Source: CAIUMH01 sp963758555
GTDB taxonomy: Bacteria; Actinomycetota; Acidimicrobiia; Acidimicrobiales; RAAP-2
DNA length: 64,000 nucleotides
Assembly: GCA_963758555.1 (NCBI GenBank)
Contig: CAVWVW010000003.1
Span: 1,240,001-1,304,000, forward strand
Reading direction: 5' to 3'
A program made the translations under genes and the position numbers. Below, one piece after another: positions 31,173 through 38,678 of the stretch (its first letter is position 1; each line of letters begins with the position of its first letter). The notes below the pieces were generated by a model. The model saw only the letters and a list, made by a program, of their open reading frames with translations, had not been told where the DNA came from and ran no database searches.

Positions 31173-32528
31173 TCAGCACGGAGCGGGGTTGTAGTTCGGA
31201 GCGGTGGTCGTCGTGACCGTCGGAGCCGTGGTCACCGTCGTCCCCTTGGCCGCTCCAGCGCTTGAGGTGCTTGCGGGCACGGTGGTCGTCGTGACCGTCG
31301 GGGGCGGCACCGACTCGAGCGAGGTGTTCGGCGGCGGCGTGGACGGGTTGGTGTTGAGCGCCGTGCCGAAGACGTCGACCAGCATCTGCTGGGCCGCCGG
31401 TTGGTCCACGAAGAGCACGTCGCCCCAGGGCGAGACGTACCCGATGCTCTTCGTCGGCAGCGTGAGCGAGACCAGGCTGTTCGGGTTGAAGCTGTGATAC
31501 TTGAGAGCCAAGCTGGCCAAGGTGTTGAAGCCGAACTTCGAGTCGAGCTTCACCCCTTGGGGGATCGAGCCCAAGAAGGCGTTGATCGTCAGCGGGTTGA
31601 CCTTGGAGTGCGCCGAGTCGATCAGCGCCTTCAAGAAAGCGTCTTGACGCTGGATCCGGCCGAAGTCTCCGGTCCCGTCGCTGTACCAACCGCCGTAGAC
31701 CTGGTATTCGAAGTGTCGGCTTCGCGCCACCGAGAGCGCTTGACCGCCGTTGAGCAGCTGACAGCCTGGCTGGGTCACCGAGAGGCCGGAGTAGGCGTCT
31801 CGAGCCGGGAAGGGGAAGTTCATCTTCACCCCGCCGAGCGCGTCGACCATGCCGACGAAGCCGCTGAAGTCCACCTCGACCGTGTCGTTGATCGGGATGC
31901 CGAAGTTGTCTTGGATCACCTTGACCAGCTGGTCGGGTCCCGAGTTGAACGCTGAGTTGATGCGGTTGAAGGTGCCGAACTGGCCCGAGAGATCCGGGCT
32001 CATCGACACCAGCGTGTCTCTCGGGATCGAGAGAAGCGTGATCGACCCCTTCGACGGGTCGAGGTGCAAGATCATGTCGACGTCGCTGCGCTGGCCTGTG
32101 ACCTCGGAGGCCGAGCCTGCTTGAGCCTCGGCACTGCCCGTGAGACCGACACGAGAGTCAGAGCCGATCACGAGGACGTTGAGAGGACCGCCGTGGTAGT
32201 CGGTCTCGGTGGCAACGTCGATCTTCTTGATCTGGTCGAAGCGGTAGCGCAGGTAGAGGTATCCGCCGCCGAAGAACGCCACGATGAGCAGCACCAGGGC
32301 CAAGGACCCCACGAGGATCCTACGGCGTCGAACCTTGGGAGACGAGCGGCGCCGACGAGGTTGGCCTTGGTCGATGGCCGAGCCCAGGGCCGCCAAACCC
32401 TCTTCGTTCGGGACGCGCCGCTTCGCCCCCGGGCTTGCCATCTGGCTCTCCAGGTTGCGCAGGCCGTCAAGCTCCCCCCGACGGCCTCCACCGCGCTTTG
32501 ACCTGCCGGTGTCGTCGTCACCAGCCAC
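31173..32528 (-). CDS. LytR-CpsA-Psr (LCP) family cell-wall glycopolymer ligase
   Basis: Membrane-anchored phosphotransferase that attaches glycopolymers such as arabinogalactan or teichoic acids to peptidoglycan. About 450 aa: a basic cytoplasmic tail, one transmembrane helix (GSLALVLLIVAFFGGGYLYL), then the LCP domain with VLVIGSDSRVGL, MILHLDPSKGSITLLSIPRDT, FNRINSAFNSG and LSVARSRHFEY (the catalytic Asp/Arg set). It ends in a Thr/Pro/Ser-rich tail with PTVTTTT repeats. GTG 32528 is chosen because TAGGTT (32536-32541) lies 7 nt upstream, which excludes the longer TTG start. Confidence 0.9.
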   Translation of the reverse strand: MAGDDDTGRSKRGGGRRGELDGLRNLESQMASPGAKRRVPNEEGLAALGSAIDQGQPRRRRSSPKVRRRRILVGSLALVLLIVAFFGGGYLYLRYRFDQIKKIDVATETDYHGGPLNVLVIGSDSRVGLTGSAEAQAGSASEVTGQRSDVDMILHLDPSKGSITLLSIPRDTLVSMSPDLSGQFGTFNRINSAFNSGPDQLVKVIQDNFGIPINDTVEVDFSGFVGMVDALGGVKMNFPFPARDAYSGLSVTQPGCQLLNGGQALSVARSRHFEYQVYGGWYSDGTGDFGRIQRQDAFLKALIDSAHSKVNPLTINAFLGSIPQGVKLDSKFGFNTLASLALKYHSFNPNSLVSLTLPTKSIGYVSPWGDVLFVDQPAAQQMLVDVFGTALNTNPSTPPPNTSLESVPPPTVTTTTVPASTSSAGAAKGTTVTTAPTVTTTTAPNYNPAPC

Positions 32529-32643
32529 GGCGGCCAACCTACTCAGCCGTTGCGCCGATCTGATGGCACCTCAGCGCCAGGCGGTCAGCGGCCTCAGCCC
32601 GATCGAGCCTCAGCGCGCCCGCAGCAGGCCCGTCGTCGCCCCC

Positions 32644-33363
32644 TCAAGAAGCGAAGGCGGCGTAGCCAGAGTGCTCGAGCTCGAGTGCCAGCTCGGGGCC
32701 ACCCGTCTTCTCGATCCGGCCTTTGACGAGGACGTGGATCACGTCCGCGTGGAGCTCGGTGAGCAGGCGCTGGAAGTGGGTGATCGCCAGCACGCCCAAG
32801 CCCCACTCGGTGGTCGCCAGCTCGAGGCGTCGAGCCACCGCACCCAGAGCATCGACGTCGAGGCCCGAGTCGATCTCATCGAGCACGGCGAAGGAGGGGC
32901 GGAGCGCGGCCAGCTGGACGATCTCGTTGCGCTTGGCCTCGCCACCAGAGAGATCCACGTTGAGTGGGCGCTCGAGCAGATCGGCACGGAGGCCCACCGC
33001 CTCGGCTTCGCTCGTGAGCGTGCCTTGGAGGTCGCTCAGGACGCCAGCCGCGCCCAGCGCGTCGAGCAGCGAGACACCTGGGACCTCGATCGGCTGCTGG
33101 AGGGCGAGGAAGAGACCAGCCTTGGCCCGCACGTAAGCAGGCTCTCCGACCAGCTCGACGCCGTCGATCGTGATCGAGCCCGCCGTGACCTCGGTTCCCG
33201 GCCGGCCCATCAGGGCATGCGCCAGGGTGGACTTCCCCGAGCCGTTCGGTCCCATGATGACGTGGACCTGACCAGAGGGGACCTCGAGATCGACGCCTCG
33301 GAGCACCTCGGTGTCTGCGACCGTGGCGCAGAGCCCCTCGACGCGAAGAATGTGCTCAGCCAT
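32644..33363 (-). CDS. Second, divergent SufC-like ATPase
   Basis: A 239-aa ABC ATPase of the SufC group, encoded after sufD and the Rieske-type protein. Walker A GPNGSGKST, signature LSGGEAKRNEIVQL, Walker B AVLDEIDSGLDVDAL and ITHFQRLLTELHADVIHVL are all intact, so it should hydrolyse ATP. It differs from the copy at 28695 in the middle helical region (VLSDLQGTLTSEAEAVGLR) and in the D-loop area. ATG overlaps the upstream stop (TGATG). Having two intact SufC genes in one split locus is unusual; this one is positioned where the standard sufB-sufD-sufC order would put it. Confidence 0.88.
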   Translation of the reverse strand: MAEHILRVEGLCATVADTEVLRGVDLEVPSGQVHVIMGPNGSGKSTLAHALMGRPGTEVTAGSITIDGVELVGEPAYVRAKAGLFLALQQPIEVPGVSLLDALGAAGVLSDLQGTLTSEAEAVGLRADLLERPLNVDLSGGEAKRNEIVQLAALRPSFAVLDEIDSGLDVDALGAVARRLELATTEWGLGVLAITHFQRLLTELHADVIHVLVKGRIEKTGGPELALELEHSGYAAFAS

Positions 33364-33674
33364 CAGAGCTCTACCTCCACGATGCCGTCTCGAACCGACA
33401 CGTCGTAGACCGCCACAGGCTTGGTGGCCGGCAGCGAGCACGGCTGGCCCGTGGCGAGCTCGAAGGTGGCTCCGTGTCGGGCACACTCGATCTCCAAGAG
33501 CTCGGGCAAGACCTCGCCTTCGGCCAGGGAGAAGTCCTCGTGGCTGCAGCGATCCTGGATGCAGAAGACCCGCTCGCCGATGCGCACCACGGCGAGGCGC
33601 TTGCCGTCGACGTCGTAGCGCTTGGCCTCACCGTCGATGAGGTCTTCGAACTTGCACACGACCGTGGCGGTCAT
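33363..33674 (-). CDS. Rieske-type 2Fe-2S ferredoxin
   Basis: A 103-aa protein with the Rieske ligand pairs CSHEDF and CARHG about 20 residues apart, matching the small soluble ferredoxins of actinobacterial suf operons and of dioxygenases. Start overlaps the sufD stop (ATGA) and its stop overlaps the second sufC start (TGATG), so the three are translationally coupled. A role as electron donor to cluster assembly is inferred from position only. Confidence 0.92.
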   Translation of the reverse strand: MTATVVCKFEDLIDGEAKRYDVDGKRLAVVRIGERVFCIQDRCSHEDFSLAEGEVLPELLEIECARHGATFELATGQPCSLPATKPVAVYDVSVRDGIVEVEL

Positions 33675-34882
33675 CGAAGGCGCTCTTCGATCTCGTCGCG
33701 CACGAAGCCGGTGGCACCGGCCAGCGACGAGCGGTCGAGGAGGTCGCGGAAGAACCCGCGGACCAAGAGGGACTCAGCCACCGCTGGCTCGATGCCACGA
33801 GACTCGAGGTAGTAGCGCTGGTCCTCATCAAGGGGACCCACCGTCGAGGCGTGGCTGCAGCGCACGTCGTTCTCCTCGATCTCGAGGTTCGGGACGCTGT
33901 CAGCTCGGGCGTGCGGCGAGAGCACGAGGTTGTGGTTGGTCTGGTGGGCGTCCGCCTTGACCGCACCGTGGCGGACCCGGATGACACCGGTGTAGATCGA
34001 CCGAGCCTCATCGTCGACGGCTCCCTTGCACAACAGGTCGCAGGTCGTCCGAGGAGCCGCGTGGTCTTGGAGGGTGCGCAGATCATGGACCTGGTCCTCA
34101 GAGCCCAGGTACGTCGAGCGCAGCACGCTCGATGCTCCCTGCCCCTCCAGCACGACGTCGGAGCGGATGCGGTCGTAGGTCGCTCCGAGACCCGCCGTGA
34201 GCTGCGAGATGGTGGCGTCTCGGCCCACCGAGCCTGCCACCGTGGCGAGGTGCCACGAGCCTCGAGCCAGCGACTGGATGGAGCCGTAGTTGAGGACCGC
34301 ACCGTCGGCTACGCGCAGCTCGCTCACCGGCACGCTCAAGGTGTCCGCGTCGCCGCCGACGAAGACCTCGATGACGCTGGCCACCGCACCCTCGGCCAGG
34401 CGGACGATCGTCCTCGGGAAGGATGCACCGCCCTCTGCGGCGTGCACGATCAGCAGCGGCTCAGCCACGCGGGCGCCTCTCGCCACGTCGATGACCAGAG
34501 CGTCGGCCATCTGCGCCCCGTTGAGCGCCACGATGGCGTCATCAGGATCGCCGAGGCCCGACGCCACGAGGTCCGGGCCCTCGGGGTGATCGCTCAGGGC
34601 CCTCAGCGTGAAGCCTTCGGGCGGTTCCGGAAGCTCGGTGAGGCGCCCAGCGCCGACGGTGACCGTGACCAGCGAGCCTGGCAGCGTCATCGTCTTGCTC
34701 GAGGGCCGCGCCTCCCCGAAGCGCCCGAGGTCGAGGTCGCCGATGGGTGAGTAGCGCCACACCTCAGCGGAGGCCTCGGGCAGACCAAGCTTGTCGAATC
34801 GTGCTCGCTCGTGGTCGCGGCGCTCTTGGAGCCACGAGGGCCCGCCAAGTGAAGCCGGGGAGTCGGTGAGCAGCGGCGGCAA
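33671..34882 (-). CDS. sufD: Fe-S assembly scaffold protein SufD
   Basis: Partner of SufB and SufC in the scaffold complex. About 403 aa with a right-handed beta-helix: SSVLRSTYLGSEDQVHD, LLCKGAVDDEARSIYTG, QTNHNLVLSPHARADSVPNLEI and CSHASTVGPLDEDQRYYLESRGI. I choose TTG 34882 as the start: AGAGGG lies just upstream and a TACACT -10 box lies at 34935-34940, inside the longer open frame that reaches 34966. Confidence 0.93.
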   Translation of the reverse strand: MPPLLTDSPASLGGPSWLQERRDHERARFDKLGLPEASAEVWRYSPIGDLDLGRFGEARPSSKTMTLPGSLVTVTVGAGRLTELPEPPEGFTLRALSDHPEGPDLVASGLGDPDDAIVALNGAQMADALVIDVARGARVAEPLLIVHAAEGGASFPRTIVRLAEGAVASVIEVFVGGDADTLSVPVSELRVADGAVLNYGSIQSLARGSWHLATVAGSVGRDATISQLTAGLGATYDRIRSDVVLEGQGASSVLRSTYLGSEDQVHDLRTLQDHAAPRTTCDLLCKGAVDDEARSIYTGVIRVRHGAVKADAHQTNHNLVLSPHARADSVPNLEIEENDVRCSHASTVGPLDEDQRYYLESRGIEPAVAESLLVRGFFRDLLDRSSLAGATGFVRDEIEERLR

Positions 34883-34934
34883 GGTCTTCCCTCTGAGGCG
34901 ATGAACAGAACAGGCGCCGATTGGCGCGGGGAGA

Positions 34935-34940
34935 AGTGTA
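34935..34940 (-). promoter_or_regulatory. -10 box TACACT of the sufD-Rieske-sufC unit
   Basis: TACACT lies 52 nt before the proposed TTG start, leaving a short 5' leader with an AGAGGGAAG ribosome-binding site. No convincing -35 box. Confidence 0.4.
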
Positions 34941-35005
34941 GTGGCGACGCTTCGGTCCTCCCCCAATCCAGGTCCGATGGCGTCTCGCCGAGCTCCTCAG
35001 CCCGG

Positions 35006-35011
35006 TACGTT
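35006..35011 (+). promoter_or_regulatory. -10 box TACGTT, probably leaderless thioesterase promoter
   Basis: TACGTT ends 8 nt before GTG 35020, matching the leaderless spacing seen elsewhere in the window. Confidence 0.4.
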
Positions 35012-35019
35012 GAGTCCCC

Positions 35020-35871
35020 GTGAGGCCCCGCGGACGGGTCTTGTGGCGCACCAGCCGTGGAGGTCGAGGCCAGCCCATGCCCGAGGAGAGCTGCTACTAC
35101 GAGCGAGTCGGCGAGCACCGCTTCGCCCCCACCGAGCACGTCGGAGGCGCCTGGCGCGACGACGAGCAGCACTTCAGCCCCATGGGTGGCCTGATCGCCC
35201 ACGCACTCGACTGCCATCTCGCCAGCCGTCCTCCCGACGGGATGCTCTTGGGCCGCCTCAGCTTCGACATCCTCGGCCAGATCCCGCGTGACGTCTGCGA
35301 CGTCGAGGTCACGACCCTGCGACCAGGCCGAACCATCGAGCTGCTGGGGGCAACGCTGAGCATCGGTGGCCGGCCGATCGTGCTCGCTCGGGCCTGGCGC
35401 CTGGGTGCCGGCGAGACCGCTCACGTGGCAGGTCACACGGTGGCCCAACTCCCCTCGCCGGAGCGATGCGAGAGCCGAGACCTGACAGAGGAGTGGAACG
35501 GCGCCTTCATCCGATCGCTCGAGGTGCGCATGGCAAGCCCCACCGAACCAGGACGAGCCAGCGGCTGGGTCCGCTCTCCCCTCTCCGTCGTGGCTGGCGA
35601 GCCAGTGAGCGCGCAGACGAGCTTCTTGGCGCTCGTTGACACCGCCAACGGCATCGCGGTGCGGCGAGCCCCCTCGACGTGGATGTTCCCCAACGTCGAT
35701 CTGAGCATCCACCTCTTCCGCTCGCCCACCGGTGCGTGGACCGGGCTCGACACCACGGTCTCTTGGGGTCCAGGTGGTCTCGGGGTGACGAGCACCGTGC
35801 TCCACGACGTCGAGGGACCGGTGGGCTTCGCGCAGCAGAGCCTCACGCTGCGTCCACTCCCCGGCAGCTGA
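35020..35871 (+). CDS. Thioesterase-like (TesB-type double hotdog) protein
   Basis: A 283-aa (or 264-aa from ATG 35077) protein resembling actinobacterial acyl-CoA thioesterase-like proteins: WRDDEQHFSPMGGLIAHALDCHL, RLSFDILGQIP, VEVTTLRPGRTIELLGATL and STWMFPNVDLSIHLFRSPTG, the two hotdog halves. The GTG start is supported by a -10 box 8 nt upstream; the first 19 residues look unconserved. It is followed by an enoyl-CoA hydratase gene and sits between sufB and sufD, splitting the scaffold genes. Confidence 0.75.
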   Translation: MRPRGRVLWRTSRGGRGQPMPEESCYYERVGEHRFAPTEHVGGAWRDDEQHFSPMGGLIAHALDCHLASRPPDGMLLGRLSFDILGQIPRDVCDVEVTTLRPGRTIELLGATLSIGGRPIVLARAWRLGAGETAHVAGHTVAQLPSPERCESRDLTEEWNGAFIRSLEVRMASPTEPGRASGWVRSPLSVVAGEPVSAQTSFLALVDTANGIAVRRAPSTWMFPNVDLSIHLFRSPTGAWTGLDTTVSWGPGGLGVTSTVLHDVEGPVGFAQQSLTLRPLPGS

Positions 35872-35920
35872 GGCCAGCCCTAGGCTCAGGTCTTGCGCAT
35901 CTGAGCAACGAGGAGACACC

Positions 35921-36756
35921 GTGGCGCCTGAGAGGTTCGAGTCAGAGGTCCTCACCATCGATCACGACGGTCACGTGGCCACCTTGTGGCTCGATCGAAG
36001 CGACGCTCGAAACGCCATGGGCCGTCAGTTCTTCGACGACTTGCCGCGAGCGATGGCGTCGCTCGATGACGATGACGGCGTGCGAGCCATCGTCCTCGCT
36101 GCTCGAGGGCCGCACTTCTGCGTCGGACTCGACCTCAAGGAGATGGGGCCGGCGTTGCTGGGCGCCGGCGAGGGCTCGGCGTCGGGTGCCGAACGCTCGA
36201 GGCGCGTCGCCGGCGACATCCGGCATCTCCAGAGGGCTGCCAACAGCCTCGCCGCCTCGCCGAAGCCGGTGATCGCCGCCGTGCAGGGCTACTGCATCGG
36301 GGGCGGCGTCGACCTCATCGCTGCGTGCGACGTGCGCGTCGCTGCGCATGACGCGATCTTCTCGGTGCGGGAGGCCAAGATGGCCATCGTCGCCGATCTC
36401 GGGAGCTTGCAGCGGCTGCCAAAGATCATCGGCCAAGGCCACGTGGCCGAGCTGGCCCTCTCGGGCAAGGACATCGATGCGGCTCGCGCCGCGACGATCG
36501 GCCTCGTGAACCACGTGCTCGACAGCCACGAGGCGACGTGGGCCAGCGCGAGAGCCATCGCCCAAGAGATCGCGGCCAACTCGCCGCTGGCGGTCCAAGG
36601 GACCAAGGCGGTCTTGGCGGCCAACGACGGGCGAACCGTCGATGAGGCGCTCGACTACGTGGCCAACTGGAACACGATGTACCTCTCGTCGGCCGACCTC
36701 ACCGAGGCGCTGACGTCCTTCCTCGAGAAGCGCCCCGCCGCTTCGAGGGCCGCTAG
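35921..36756 (+). CDS. Enoyl-CoA hydratase/isomerase family protein (3' frameshift)
   Basis: A crotonase-fold enzyme of about 278 aa that hydrates or isomerises enoyl-CoA. GTG 35921 is preceded by AGGAG. Visible are WLDRSDARNAMGRQFFDDL, the oxyanion-hole stretches ARGPHFCVGLDLKEM and VQGYCIGGGVDLIAACDVR, and FSVREAKMAIVADLGSLQRLP. This last resembles delta3,5-delta2,4-dienoyl-CoA isomerases, where the Asp in ADLG is catalytic. Near 36735 a C appears to be missing from a C-run: restoring it gives LEKRPRRFEGR and the TAG at 36754-36756 instead of a long read-through. Confidence 0.88.
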
Positions 36757-36759
36757 AGC

Positions 36760-37107
36760 TCAGCGGCCGAAGCGCCACCACTTCTTGCCCGCCTTGGCCG
36801 CCTCTTTGGCTCGCTGCTCAGTCACCTCCGAGAGCACCTCCGGGGCGATCTCGTTCACGATCTCCTCGGCGGAGCCGAGCACCGAGGCGATGTCCTCCGG
36901 CGCAGCGTCAGGCTCGCGCTCGATGGCGGGCTCGACCAAGCTGCCGTGCACCCAGCCGACGTCAGCCAGGCGAGGCGCGTAGCTGGTGCAGTTCTCCGGG
37001 CACCGCCACGGCGCCTCGGGCGCGAGATCGAGCCCGCAGAAGCGCGCGACCTCGCCGGAGTCATAGGTTCGTGACTGGAAGTTCTTGCACTCTTCTCGCA
37101 TCGCCAT
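36760..37107 (-). CDS. Small Cys-rich protein downstream of sufB (unknown function)
   Basis: A 115-aa protein that I do not recognise. It has exactly four cysteines, all in the first 40 residues (Cys7, Cys24, Cys36, Cys40), within RFCGLDLAPEAPWRCPENC, followed by an acidic helix and a basic end KAGKKWWRFGR. The spacing suggests a metal or Fe-S site. It lies 52 nt downstream of sufB on the same strand with no terminator between, so it is probably co-transcribed and could be a SUF accessory or client protein. No signal peptide. Confidence 0.75.
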   Translation of the reverse strand: MAMREECKNFQSRTYDSGEVARFCGLDLAPEAPWRCPENCTSYAPRLADVGWVHGSLVEPAIEREPDAAPEDIASVLGSAEEIVNEIAPEVLSEVTEQRAKEAAKAGKKWWRFGR

Positions 37108-37159
37108 CGCACCATCGTGCCACTGCTCGCCCCTGGCGTGCGACGCACCCGTGCCAGGC

Positions 37160-38560
37160 TCAGCCGATGGAGCCTTCCATCTGGAGCTCGATGAGGCGGC
37201 TCCACTCGACGGCGTACTCCATCGGGAGCGTGCGGGTCACCGGCTCGATGAAGCCGTTCACGATCATGCCCATGGCTTGACTCTCGGTCAGGCCACGGCT
37301 CATCAGGTAGAAGAGCTGGTCGTCACCGATCTTCGACACCGTCGCCTCGTGACCGATGGCTGCGTCTTGCTCCGCCACCTCCATGTAGGGCTTCGTCTCT
37401 GAGACCGACAGGTCATCGAGCAGCAGAGCGTCACAGCGCACGAAGGACTTGGCTCCGGTTGCACCCTCATCGACGTGCACGAGGCCACGGTAGGTGGTGA
37501 TGCCGCCGTCCTTCGAGATCGACTTGCTCACGATGGTCGACGAGGTCTCCGGGGCGCAGTGGACCATCTTGGCCCCCGCGTCCTGGTGCTGACCCGCTCC
37601 CGCGTAGGCGACCGAGAGGACCTCGCCTGAGGCCTTCGGACCCATGAGGTAGACGCTCGGGTACTTCATGGTGAGCCGCGACCCGATGTTGCCGTCGATC
37701 CACTCGACGTGGGCCTCGGCCTCGGCCCGAGCTCGCTTGGTCACGAGGTTGTAGACGTTCGACGACCAGTTCTGGATCGTCGTGTACGTGATCCGACTTC
37801 CGGGCAGGGCCACGAGCTCGACCACCGCTGAGTGCAGCGAGTCGGTCGAGTACACCGGAGCCGAGCAGCCCTCGACGTAGTGCACCTGGCTGCCCTCGTC
37901 AGCGATGATGAGGGTCCTCTCGAACTGGCCCATGTTCTCGGCGTTGATCCGGAAGTAGGCCTGGAGCGGCGCATCGACCTTCACCCCAGGGGGCACGTAG
38001 ATGAACGAGCCACCTGACCAGACCGCTGAGTTGAGCGCCGCGAACTTGTTGTCGTTTGGCGGGATGATGGTGCCGAACCACTTGCGCACCAGCTCGGGGT
38101 ACTCGCGCACCGCGGTGTCCATGTCGGTGAAGAGCACACCAAGGCGCTCGAGGTCCTCACGGTTGCGGTGGAAGACCACCTCGGACTCGTACTGGGCGGT
38201 GACCCCAGCGAGGTACTTGCGCTCAGCCTCGGGGATGCCCAGCTTCTCGTAGGTGTCCTTGATGGCGTCAGGCAGGTCGGTCCACTCTTTGACCTGATTG
38301 TCCGTGGGCTTGATGTAGTAGTAGATGTCCTCGAAATCGAGGTCGGGCATGTTGACGGCGAACCACTTGGCCATCGGACGACGCTCGAAGCGCTTGTAGG
38401 CCGAGAGACGGAAGTTGAGCATCCACTCCGGCTCTTTCTTGATGGCCGACATCTCACGGATGATCTCTTCGCTCAGGCCCTTCTTGGGCTTGAAGACATA
38501 GTCTTCAGCGTCACTCCAGCCCAGCTGGTACTTGCCGATGTCGAGGTCTTGGATGCTCAT
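37160..38560 (-). CDS. sufB: Fe-S assembly scaffold protein SufB
   Basis: Core SUF scaffold on which clusters form. 466 aa with EPEWMLNFRLSAYKRFERRP, KYLAGVTAQYESEVVFHRN, VPPGVKVDAPLQAYFRINAE, GCSAPVYSTDSLHSAVVELVA (conserved Cys), and the C-terminal SVSETKPYMEV, ATVSKIGDDQLFYLMSRGL. Complete and uninterrupted. ATG 38560 is preceded by GGAGGG. In the usual actinobacterial order sufD follows immediately; here an unknown Cys-rich gene follows and two plus-strand acyl-CoA genes intervene before sufD. Confidence 0.97.
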   Translation of the reverse strand: MSIQDLDIGKYQLGWSDAEDYVFKPKKGLSEEIIREMSAIKKEPEWMLNFRLSAYKRFERRPMAKWFAVNMPDLDFEDIYYYIKPTDNQVKEWTDLPDAIKDTYEKLGIPEAERKYLAGVTAQYESEVVFHRNREDLERLGVLFTDMDTAVREYPELVRKWFGTIIPPNDNKFAALNSAVWSGGSFIYVPPGVKVDAPLQAYFRINAENMGQFERTLIIADEGSQVHYVEGCSAPVYSTDSLHSAVVELVALPGSRITYTTIQNWSSNVYNLVTKRARAEAEAHVEWIDGNIGSRLTMKYPSVYLMGPKASGEVLSVAYAGAGQHQDAGAKMVHCAPETSSTIVSKSISKDGGITTYRGLVHVDEGATGAKSFVRCDALLLDDLSVSETKPYMEVAEQDAAIGHEATVSKIGDDQLFYLMSRGLTESQAMGMIVNGFIEPVTRTLPMEYAVEWSRLIELQMEGSIG

Positions 38561-38602
38561 GGGCCCTCCGGCCTGCCGCTCCTGCCCGAGCGGGGATTAG
38601 TC

Positions 38603-38617
38603 CTACGTCGATAGTAG
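38603..38617 (-). promoter_or_regulatory. sufB promoter with CTAC/GTAG inverted repeat
   Basis: TACTAT (minus strand, 38611-38616) is a good -10 box about 50 nt before the sufB start. It is embedded in a 15-bp inverted repeat with arms CTAC and GTAG and a 7-nt centre, a plausible operator for an Fe-S-responsive regulator such as SufR, which is not encoded in the window. Confidence 0.35.
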
Positions 38618-38678
38618 CAACTCGAGCGAGGGGCACTGCCGCTCGGGCTTCGCGTCCAGGCTGGCAGGCTGTGAGCCC

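Noticed and set aside
31190..31330. Tandem GTGGTCGTCGTGACCGTC repeats as possible CRISPR or minisatellite
   Set aside because: These encode the Thr-rich tail of the LCP protein (reverse strand) and are codon-biased low complexity, with no spacers.
35930..35950. GGTTCGAGTC resembling a tRNA T-loop
   Set aside because: It lies in the start of an enoyl-CoA hydratase coding region; no acceptor, D or anticodon arms can be formed around it.
35921..36982. Enoyl-CoA hydratase with a long Ser/Ala-rich C-terminal extension
   Set aside because: The extension is out-of-frame read-through into the antisense of the Cys-rich gene; a missing C near 36735 restores a normal end.
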